From: Isoetes taiwanensis
Taxonomy: Eukaryota > Streptophyta > Lycopodiopsida > Isoetales > Isoetaceae
Direction: 5' to 3'
Length of the DNA: 64,000 nucleotides
Assembly (NCBI GenBank): GCA_021234155.1
Contig: JAJEKV010000035.1
Location: 11,346,407-11,410,406, forward strand
Shown piece by piece: positions 48,871 to 64,000 of this stretch. The translations under genes were made by a program, and so were the position numbers. The notes beneath the pieces were generated by a model, which saw only the letters and a list, made by a program, of their open reading frames with translations, had not been told where the DNA came from and made no database searches. Numbering within the stretch: position 1 is the first letter of the stretch; every line of letters starts with the position of its first letter.

Positions 48871-51516
48871 ATATATAGAGAAGCCTGTACCAAAACCAAA
48901 GTCCAAGTCCGAAGACAAGAATCCAAGGCCTAGGCACTGACATCCAGGCTCAGACAAGGATAACCTTAGCCTGGCCGGATTTATCGGTCCCATATGTATA
49001 TTAGGGGAACCTTAGAGGCCATACTTACTCCATGTTGACCCATAATGCAACAGTTATGCCGTTCCTAACAATCAATGCCTATAATTCATGTCCCATTTTT
49101 ATATGTAGGATAATCTTATGGGGTTACCATACAGAATGATACAAATCAGCAACCACCTTTCGAGTAACACAGAATTGACCTTCAACATCCATAGACATTC
49201 AATGTCCATAGCAGTCTTGTAAAATGCAAATAGTATACAGTTTACCTAAGCTTCATACATAACCGTAATATGCCAATTCATGCCTAGACTTAGATTCATT
49301 TGTTTCAAAACTTATCTTGTGTTACCGTTCTGTAAGCAGACAGTCAAGTTTGATGCAAATAATATTTGAATTATACACAATCAGCTGCAAAAGTACAAGC
49401 CAATGAGCTTTTTTCCAAATCTGTTTTCCATTATCAATTTTGCATATGAACTTAGAAATAATCATTTACTGTTAGATATAATATATCAGCATGTAAGAAG
49501 CATGGCAATACTAGATTTAACATGCAAGCAGAGGCTAAATACCATCTGTCAGCATAGATAGAAAATATTCTTCAATAAGATCAGCCTATAGTCTGATCAT
49601 GCATTTGCAGCATTTAAACTTAGGGAATAGATAGAACCTGAATAACTTATAGGAGAGTTTCAGCTCAAGAAATCTATCATCCTTTTTAACGGTTAAAATG
49701 TCATTGAATCAAACTTTCTTGCTGCTAAAACACTGCTCCGAGTGCTCCACGCATTCAAGAACTTGAAAGTAGGTAGATGAGATCCCGGTTACCTGCAGTA
49801 GAACCAAAGCAAGTTAGCCTTTAAATAGGGTAAAATGCTAAGCTACTAGCAGGTAAGCAAAAGAATCTCATGGCTTTTCGCCCTTCAACCTTATATAATG
49901 AACTTATCAAGTAAAAAATCAGTAGAAATGACAAATCAGTAAATAAGATGGCGTAAGAAGCACTCCCTTTTCTGTTATCCATATGTAGGCAGCCTACCCC
50001 ATATCCACATATATTTTTAAGCTCAACTTGCTCAAACAATGCTTTATTCGTAACCTTACCTTAGACTTACGAGATATCCTTGATCATATCCATGGGCAAA
50101 ACAAATACGTAAGCATCATGAAAAGAAACCTTCAGATTACATTCAAAACAAATTCTCAAGCATGTGCATGATCAAAGCATCAATTTTCCGCCCAGATCTT
50201 TCATTTTCAAAGATTAAAATATTTAGAAACCTGGTTAGATGGGTCGTCATCACCATCCGAGCCGCCTTCTTCAATGGTCGAGATGTTAAATATCCTTTGG
50301 GTACTTCAGATGATGCTTTTTCCATATTCTTAGCTGCATTCTCAACTGAAGAGTTACAGCACGCTTCAATGCTGGATGTGGAGAAAGCTCAAAGGATGAA
50401 GAGCATTAAGAAGTGGCAAAAGCACTAGCCATTGCAAGACAGATATAATAGGATTCTAGCCTTTGCAGATTAAGCAAGATCAATACTCCAGTGTAGAGAA
50501 GGAGAGATATTGGAAGAGTGTAGAATCAGCCGCCAAGTTACAGAGCTAACTCCGTTATGCTCATTGTAAGAATGTAATGCAAAACAAGGTCATATATCGC
50601 TTCATGCCGATTGTGAAATTCAAATCGTACCTTCATATACTGCATGCTTCTGCTCAGGAATTCAACTCTCATGCTTCTGCTCAGGAAATCTCAGAGAAAA
50701 TCGTAGCCTGTACAGCACCGCCGCTGTAAAAGTCTTGTTGCCATTTGAGCTCTCATGCTTTTGCTGAAAAAATTATAGCTTCTGGTTGTGGAATGCCGTA
50801 GACTGCCGTCGTTTCTTGCTGTAGCTCTCAAACCCTAAAACTGTCATTCTAGATACTATGCTTATAGAATCAAAAGGTACACGTCCATGTGGGAAATGTA
50901 AAAATAAAGAAATGTTCATAAAAGCACCGAAAAGTTGGTGCCGAAATCAACTACACACATTAAGTTTGACCCATTGGTTAGACTCTTTAAAGCCTTAGAA
51001 TTTTATTATGTGATTCGTGCATACAAATGGATCTTCATGTAAATAATACCTCACATAAAATGCATGTACGTAAGCCACTTGGTGACCATGCATTAATAAG
51101 GCATGCCAAATATAATGCTAAAGGGAAAACGTCCTTTAGTTAAGTCAAAATGAATCTAGACTTTAAAGTGGGTCCTAGCTTTAATATGGCTTTTGCCAAA
51201 CACATGGCAAGCATGCATAGGTCATGCTCAATTTATTTAAATCCAAAAATGTGCCTTTCTAAACGTGAATTTCAAGAAATTAATGAAAGGGTGCATAAGC
51301 CCTATAAGCTAAGACTTTACCTTGTGCAAATAGTTAACACAAGATGCCTCCATAGGAAATGAGTTTCAATACATGAAAATTTTGGTTTTCAAATGCTACA
51401 AGAGCATAAATAGTTCCCAGCACCTTAGTCTAGGTCTAGATACATTGTTCTAGAAATAGGTCCAATGGTGCCTAAGCCAGCCATTGAATATATATGTATA
51501 TATATTTATATATATA
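48871..51516. repeat. ~2.64-kb duplicated block X, copy 1
   Basis: Collinear with 52321-54957 (constant 3450-bp offset at both ends). Outside CAG/CTG-type positions the copies are almost identical. Copy 1 begins at an AT tract next to the unit 4 tail and ends at a short AT-rich stretch (about 51488-51521). Exon-like stretches are present on the minus strand (50325-50240, ending CAG|GTTTCTAAA) but I recognise no protein. Confidence 0.95.
51150..51362 (+). other. 70-codon open frame in block X copy 1
   Basis: An open frame starting MNLDFKVGPSFNMAFAKHMA. The same frame is at 54600-54812 with one residue changed (I to T). Because the surrounding 2.6 kb is equally conserved, conservation here says nothing about coding. 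No family recognised. Confidence 0.25.
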
Positions 51517-52320
51517 TAATTTTAGCCTACCTCCTTCCGGGAAGCAAGGTAAGGCCCCTTGTTTTAGTACATAGGGATGAGGAGGGGTCCCTATGTACAT
51601 AGGGACCCATCCTGCAACCTATGTGTTCCTATAGGAATTTTGCCTCCCTACAACAAGATATTAAAACAGAACTGTAAGAATTGACACAATATACTTACTT
51701 CTATACTTCGAGCTCCCCTAAGAGAGTGCTGATATTGTGCTGTACTACTTCATTTAAGTCATCAGCAGTAAAAGAAGGCCTGTTGTGCAATGTGTTCCAT
51801 GGAACTATCTCAGAATTGCCAATGTCATTCTCATGATTGTTTGTAATGTATGATCAAGGGATCAAACTCTTTATGTAATGCCTATGTAGGCACTGAAACA
51901 GTACATTATTTTTTGACACCAGCCTAAGTAAATATACATCCGTATGATCACTTAATTTATGTCAAACCAGGTTTTGTAAACCCTATGTTAATATTTATTT
52001 TGAACAAAGGTCAAACCTAAATGTGTAGATAAAGTAACATACCCTTTTATTTACAAGAAGGAATGTCTGAAAGTACTGTTTGCACAACCTGGTTTGCAGC
52101 AGACTGTCCAAGCAAATTGTAACCATGTGTTTCTTTTAGAAAAACTGGATCATATTTCAGGAACCACAATTGTTCCCTCCTATCACGAATATAACAAGTG
52201 TCAGATGTCTTATTGAAAATCCAAATTAATAGCATAATGATCAATAATTATAAATCAACAAACTAGCAAGTACAACCCATAAGATCCATACTGGTTAAAC
52301 CAGTACCCCGAAGTCACAGA
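51517..52320. other. Spacer between X copies, with exon-like stretch
   Basis: The minus strand at about 52200-52078 is open and gene-like (DRREQLWFLKYDPVFLKETH, LLGQSAANQVVQT). I cannot assign it. A perfect 24-bp palindrome lies at 51585-51608. Confidence 0.35.
51585..51608. repeat. Perfect 24-bp palindrome
   Basis: GGGTCCCTATGT followed directly by its reverse complement, with no loop. The half-word TACATAGGGA also occurs just upstream (about 51568), so the site may derive from a small inverted duplication. Confidence 0.95.
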
Positions 52321-57009
<4,689 letters not shown>

Positions 57010-59029
57010 AGTATTTGTACTATGAGGGAGTATACGAAATCAAATGTACATACACATAGGTTTTTCAAGAATCTATTAAGATTCTCTAGGATATTACGAG
57101 TATTCCTTAAGATAATACAAAGATTCATTCCAAAGCACATCGAATGTGAATGATATACCTAGATGGAGTGTATCAAGTCGACTGGTCATTCTTTATCAAA
57201 ATTTATATGTATGAGGAATTTACAAAGACTAGTTGAAGATTCATTGAGATTCCCTAGGATTATGTTCATATTATGAAAGAGTGTGTCAAGTCATTCCTGC
57301 AAAACACACTCTTAAATTCTACATTCCCCTTAGATTCCCCTAGATCCTCTAGAGTATCGTTTAGATTCCTAATTGAATGAGCTCACTGTTAATGTACTTG
57401 ATTTAGGTTTGAACTGGAGATGGCCAACTATATGGGCTAAAGTGTTAATGCCATCTAGCTCTTGAATCAATAGGGGAAAGCCTTCCAATATGCCAAAAAG
57501 TGTTGAAACTATAAACTATAATCCGGGACTTTCCTCACAATATCCAGGCCTTTGCTCACAATTACAAATTTTGGAAAGTGCCTAATGTGTTGATAGAGCC
57601 TGCGTTATTTAAATCCAAAATATTATATACTCTTGTCATGCTTAAATGTTGAATATCAATGATCAATTAGAGGCATGTTAAGAAAATTGACAATATTTAT
57701 TGGGGCTCAAACATGAGGGGTTAGGTACATTTCAAGTGAAATTCTAGATCAAGTCGAATTCTAGATCAAGTTCCTTAAGATTCCTCAATGTTCACCTAGA
57801 TTTCTCCAGTGAAGTTGATAGTTAAAATTTTACAAAAAAAAAAAAGAAAAGATGGTTGATCTCTTATAATGTGTCATTTCCTCGGTGTAAAAGACAACCA
57901 GTGTTAGAGAGACCGTGCACAAGGGTCTTAATTCATATGCAGATTTTGGTATGCATGTCGTCCTCCAGATATAATTATATCTAATGGTCTTGTCATCCCC
58001 ACAAATGCACCTCTTATTCATATTTGAACCCACAATGTTTGTCAAAATAAGTTTGGAATTCAATGAGCCATAATGTTCAAAATATTACATTTGCCAAGGA
58101 GCTCTTTGTCTACGAGTATTCTAATAATTTCAAAAACTTATAGGGGAAATCTTGGTACTTTTCCCTTTGTATTTTGAACCCCCTCTTTTGGGGCGTGGGG
58201 ATGGTTGGCTTTCTTAAGAGTTGGCAACTACTATCACTACAACATTGCAAAAGCACGCACTATACCATTAAATGCTTCTTGACTTAAAAGTCGTGATAAT
58301 CATTGCCAAAATGCTTCTTATTAAGAGTCAAATGATTATCACAGGTAGTTATCCAAAGAACATTTTGATAGTTTTCCTTTATGCTTTTATATTTTTAACC
58401 CTCTTAGGGGGATGTTTTTTTTAACCTTGGCATATACTATGATTTCCAACATTCTAAATAAGAGACGTACACATTTGGGTCATTGTCTGTGGCATATACT
58501 ATATCATTACACACATGAAAGATTTGCATTGTCAAAATGCTTCTTAATTTAAAGCATATCCATGAAATAGCAATACATGATGACTAGAGAGATTTGTTTC
58601 CTAAGTTAATGATTAGACACAAAGACAAAATCATTTCAATTATCTATTTCATCTCATCTATCTCATATCTATCAGTTGCACCCATGATTGATTTTAACCT
58701 ATGTTTATGTCTAGTGATCAAGATACCCACACCAAGCTCCACAGAGTCAAGATCTCCACAAGGAGTTACCTGCGTAGATTTTACATAAGAAATAAGCATA
58801 AAAGAAAAAAGTTGGCTCACCCTGCCCACCAATCAAGCCAACGGTCAGTAACTTCCCTTTTAATTGCAACTTGCAAGACTAGACAGCCCTGTAGCTACTG
58901 TTACTCCCTGGTGCATCTCCTCTTTATATTCAAGAATGCCAAATATCTGCATTAGTGGCAAACAGAATAATAAGTACGATTGCACCAACCAAACCTTAAT
59001 ATAAAAACAATGCACATGGTTTTGATGAG

Positions 59030-59321
59030 GATACCAATTGCAGCATATCACACTTTGAGAAGCAGATTTTCCTACTTCTCGAACCAGCTCAAGCCACTGC
59101 TTATCAGAAAACCATAACAACCCGCCGGAAGTCCCCTCTCTTTCCACTGATGCGCCAACTAGATGCATAAAAATGTTTGAACATAACTTTTACCTTCATT
59201 CATCTGTGGTTCTAGATCATAAAGTATTGCCATCTCTTGAGAACTGCAAACAAGATATTTCCTCTCCAGCTTCATCTCTGGATGGCTGCCACATGCAGCC
59301 TTTAACATTCCAAATCTGGAA
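59030..59321 (-). pseudogene. WDR70-like WD40-repeat gene fragment
   Basis: Two minus-strand exon-like pieces. The first (59321-59194) encodes IWNVKGCMWQPSRDEAGEE then ISCLQFSRDGNTL, a stop, and SRTTDE, and ends at a GTAAAA donor. The second (59158-59030), after a TGCATCTAG acceptor, encodes VGASVEREGTSGGLLWF and LELVREVG, then SQSVICCNWYPHQN. The IWN...ISCL.FS.DG.TL.SR..D and GTSVER-GTSGGLL...W.P patterns are those of plant WDR70-type WD40 proteins, nuclear propeller proteins linked to chromatin and DNA-damage functions in other organisms. The exon that should join them is absent: the intron is only about 35 bp and a propeller blade is missing. So this is a rearranged fragment, not a working gene. 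Confidence 0.75.
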
Positions 59322-60098
59322 CATCAAAATAGATTGTACATATGCATTAGAAAGATGAACTGAAAATAAGATAGACCTCTAAGTTAAAAAATGAGATAAA
59401 AAACTGACCTAGAAGAGGTCTTGGACATATCTTCTGCACTGCCAGGGTAAACGACACATGTGCTATAAACTGGATCCTCTATTATACATACTTAGGTTGT
59501 ATATGCTTGCAGGCCAATTATGGGGCTTGTTTGTTAACGAAGCCATAATAGATCTTCCAGGACATTTGCATTTGCTGACTTATCCTCTTGCAGTCGCGTT
59601 GGATGGCTCAGTACAGTGTTTCCCTAACACAAAAGCTTCAATTTTGGGTGCGAGGTCAGGGTACTTGCCTGATATCCTTACCACATGAATCATGTTATCA
59701 GGAAGCTTGCAGAAACTGTGCATAATAGAAGAGCATTTATTTTTACGTGGCGACCATGAACCCTGTGCAGCCATAAAATCGAACTCTTATCGGTCTTTTT
59801 TCAACCAAAATCAAATATTACTGATATTTCGGCGCACAACGAACCAGATGGTCTCCAGCAATTACAAAGTGAAAATCAGCACATGTGACTATCTTGAATT
59901 TGCCCATTGTCAGGCGTTTTCGTGTCAAGATAGCATGGGCCTTCATCATATAGTGCACGTTTTACATGCAAGTTGAGACACGGACTCTTCAAATAGTCCT
60001 GTGCTTCCTCAAGGTCCCTGTTCTCCATACCGCAACTCTTACATCATCATCTCATTGAAAGCATATACTTGCAATAATTCCAGAAGTTGAAATGTTAC

Positions 60099-60204
60099 CT
60101 GATATGTGCATGCTGGAACATATGTTGCATATAGTTCAGGAACACCACTTGAGCAGAGATAACCATGCCCGCCACAAAGTTTTCTGCACTTGTGAAATGC
60201 TTTT
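60099..60204 (-). pseudogene. Peroxisomal acyl-CoA oxidase exon fragment
   Basis: A 106-bp minus-strand exon between a TCTTAG acceptor and a CAG|GTAACA donor. It encodes KAFHKCRKLCGGHGYLCSSG followed by PELYATYVPACTY. CRKLCGGHGYL.SSGLPEL...YVPACTYEGDN is the hallmark of plant ACX1-type acyl-CoA oxidases, peroxisomal flavoenzymes starting fatty-acid beta-oxidation. Only this exon is recognised; the catalytic and FAD-binding upstream parts were not found. It lies about 0.8 kb upstream (minus sense) of the WDR70-like fragment on the same strand, an unlikely natural neighbourhood, suggesting assembled gene scraps. Confidence 0.8.
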
Positions 60205-61005
60205 CTAAGACTCAAAAGTTAGGTGTCACAGCAAGTGAAGGAGACTCATCAGGATAAAAGATTTTATGTCCATAATATTTTGCCATTTAGATGTTCCACA
60301 CATGAAATAAGAAAACGGAAGAGTAAGCAAATTTTGATTGCAAAACAAAAATGGGAGTTTTCATCAGACCCATGGAGCAAAAGCATCACTAGCAGACTGA
60401 TCACTTCCGAGATGTTTAGATAGGATAGGATAGAGCTATGCCACGTCTGGAAGCTCCAAGGAGGATATGAGAACGCACCTATTAGATGCATGGCAATCAA
60501 CTATATATTTCAATTTTTCTGAGCATCACCATACATTGCAGGTCTGGATGCAAACTCAGAAACCTGCTATTTGCAAATTTCTTCTCTGGTACAATGGCAT
60601 AGATTTAGAGTTTATAAAATGATCAGAATAAATGTATCAGAAATGGCCCAGAGTCATTTAAGGAAACGATTAACCAAAGAACATCGGCAAGATATTCTCA
60701 TGTTATATCAGCAGAGTGATTGAGAAAAGCAATGAAAGGCCAACATGTGCTTAAAAGAAAAATGACTTAGCATAATAAAGAAGACAATGCAAAGTGAGCC
60801 TGCAGTACATCACCATTCATACTTCGCCTCATTTTGAGTCCGCATACTGCATAAAACACTTTATATAAGATAAATTTTCTCTTCGAAGAGAAACCCAAAA
60901 TGATGCGTCTTCCTTCAATGCAGGCCACCTACTATTTTTATATTAATCAATCTCCAGGAATAGATTGGCATAGATCAAGCATTGATTTTGACAAAAGACA
61001 CTTAC

Positions 61006-61883
61006 CTTTCACGTAAATTTTCTCTTCGAAGAGAAACCCAAAATGATGCGACTTCCTTCAATGCAGGCCACCACTGCCAGAGTTTTGAAATGGATGATTT
61101 ATCCCAGGTATGCGAAAGGGAAATAAAATCTAGCAAAAACTAAACCTACAGAGTGCAAAATCGTACCTTTGGATATCATTCTCATTGCAGTAAAGTGATG
61201 CTTCATCTGATGGCATGTGAGACAGCTTTTGTTCCAATGCAGCACTGAAGAGGTGTACCTAGACAATTTGAGAGCGAAAGAAAAGAGTTTATTAATGTCT
61301 ACAGGAGACCCATAGAGTCTATGAAACCAAATAAACACAGCTTGAGCACATTTCTTATGAGTGTGGTATATATAAAAAGCAAGCCATTTCTGGTCTAGAA
61401 AGTCATAAGATGCATGAAAGTGGTTGGGTCCCTCAAATGACAACGACATCCTCCAGTATGCTGGACACACTCGTGCCCTGCTAGAACCCTTGCTGCCGAA
61501 ACCAGTGGTTGTGCTGCTGCCGAAATCACAGATGCAGAGTCCCAATTTCTATCTCAAGTACCTGTATTGCAAATTCTCCATCATAGAGTGAATGAAGCAG
61601 TGCTGCAAAATACGCCAGCTAGGTAGAACAGTAAAGCTTGGCACAAATCCGGAGATGCAGACTACCCAAGCACGTCTTGTCCATGATTACTATGGCGCAA
61701 CCTCGAATAAACGTTTGGCTTCGGCTTTGATATGGCCCCCATAAACGCAGATGCAACATTTTTTGAAGGGAAAGCAAACAGAGATGAACCATTCATCACC
61801 ATTTCATCACCAGACAGCCCTCCACGAACCCATACCACGGTCACGCCAAGAAATAACCGCCATAGCCCAAAAAACAAAGGCAA
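61006..61883 (-). pseudogene. Exon-like series of an unrecognised gene
   Basis: Minus-strand candidates: a possible first coding frame at 61883-61662 (NGSSLFAFPSKNVASAFMGA); a 57-bp exon 61618-61562 between CTAG and CAG|GTACTT encoding LAYFAALLHSLYDGEFAIQ; a 92-bp exon 61258-61167 between TCTAG and AAAG|GTACGA encoding VHLFSAALEQKLSHMPSDEA plus SLYCNENDIQ, in phase with the previous one; and 61073-61006 encoding VACIEGSRIILGFSSKRKFT, whose phase does not follow directly. Clean splice borders and matching phases make the first two exons convincing as real coding DNA. I do not recognise the protein. A 148-codon open frame at 61545-61099 overlaps these and looks spurious. Confidence 0.45.
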
Positions 61884-62180
61884 GAGCTACCCCAGAACCG
61901 CCATAGCTGCGGCTTCATCTGCAACCTACCAGCACAATACGAAGGCAGGGGACGGATCTGGAACTGGAGGGTTTCAACGTGGGCCGTCCAGATTTGAGAT
62001 GGACGGCCGGGATTCCAAGATCTACAGCCGCCCCTCATAAAAAACTTCCATCTTCACCCCTTCCACTCCTATACCACTTTTCCGACATCTCACGCCCGAC
62101 ATAGACATCCCAGCCGACATAGATATCCAATATTTAATAAACATTAAATATGAAATGCCCTTTTTTTTTTTGTTGAAGGA
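61884..62180. other. Leader or intergenic sequence
   Basis: Short open frames on both strands (61732-62040 plus, 62038-61841 minus) with no motif. Possibly the promoter side of the minus-strand exon series. Confidence 0.3.

Positions 62181-64000
<1,820 letters not shown>

Larger units (their letters stand above)
57058..60957. repeat. ~4-kb duplicated block Y, copy 2
   Basis: Better-preserved copy of 35941-40073: it keeps CAG/CTG where copy 1 often has CG-type substitutions. It holds the acyl-CoA oxidase and WDR70-like exon fragments described separately. A partial further duplication of its last ~65 bp (ATTTTCTCTTCGAAGAGAAA to GCAGGCCACC) lies at about 61015-61073. Confidence 0.9.

Noticed and set aside
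51150-51362. Conserved 70-codon frame in both X copies considered as a gene
   Set aside because: The whole 2.6-kb block is equally conserved, so conservation is not evidence of coding.
59580-59774. GKYPDLAPKIEAF segment considered as a DNA ligase piece
   Set aside because: The similarity ends after a few residues and no lysine-containing active site is nearby.
61099-61545. 148-codon minus-strand open frame
   Set aside because: It overlaps a better-supported spliced exon in another frame and reads through intron-like sequence. No motif.

Overview
This window is nuclear DNA from a land plant. It has single-exon dirigent genes, Ty1/Copia and Gypsy retroelements with a plant-type initiator-Met primer site, PPR-type repeats, and pieces of plant ATG11, acyl-CoA oxidase, WDR70-like and heparanase-like genes. 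The wording of the PPR repeats and the large repeat load make me favour a fern or another large-genome non-flowering plant. That is an inference, not a demonstration. Only two genes look intact (the dirigent pair); everything else recognisable is transposon-derived, decayed or fragmentary.

Layout. 0-2.4 kb: repeat-rich intergenic DNA with a minisatellite, a hairpin and three copies of a ~60-bp motif. 2.4-5.0 kb: two near-identical dirigent genes in direct tandem with matching TATA boxes, plus a scrap of a third. 5-8.3 kb: a Gypsy integrase scrap and a decayed minus-strand gene resembling Crypton/DUF3504 recombinases. 8.4-10.05 kb: ankyrin and ARM-like pseudogene pieces around a (TAA)n array. 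10.36-15.84 kb: a full-length Copia retrotransposon (568-bp LTRs, AAGGA target duplication) with disrupted reading frames. 18.5-20.7 kb: an older Copia remnant without visible LTRs. 20.7-24 kb: little recognisable.

From 24 kb to the end the window is dominated by an unusual composite repeat. Each unit runs: (AT)n tract, conserved ~45-bp flank, a 0.4-1.4 kb array of degenerate GATTC words spaced 10-11 bp, then a ~550-bp conserved tail rich in CATGCATG. Two units are head-to-tail at 24.1-27.8 kb; others lie at 33.4, 46.6, 55.0 and 62.6 kb. Between them are gene fragments: GH79 heparanase-like and PPR (plus strand, 29.8-32.1 kb), and WDR70-like, acyl-CoA oxidase and ATG11 (minus strand, 38-43.6 kb). 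A ~4-kb block (35.9-40.1 kb) recurs at 57.1-61.0 kb, and a ~2.64-kb block (48.9-51.5 kb) recurs at 52.3-55.0 kb.

A further pattern cuts across these repeats. The two copies of each large duplication differ mostly where one copy reads CAG or CTG and the other reads CG, CCG, CTCG, CGT or CAAG. Long stretches at 28-31 kb and 38-46 kb are visibly short of CAG/CTG and rich in CG. This looks like systematic miscalling at CHG-methylated sites in a long-read assembly rather than evolution, and it affects how every 'pseudogene' in those stretches should be read.
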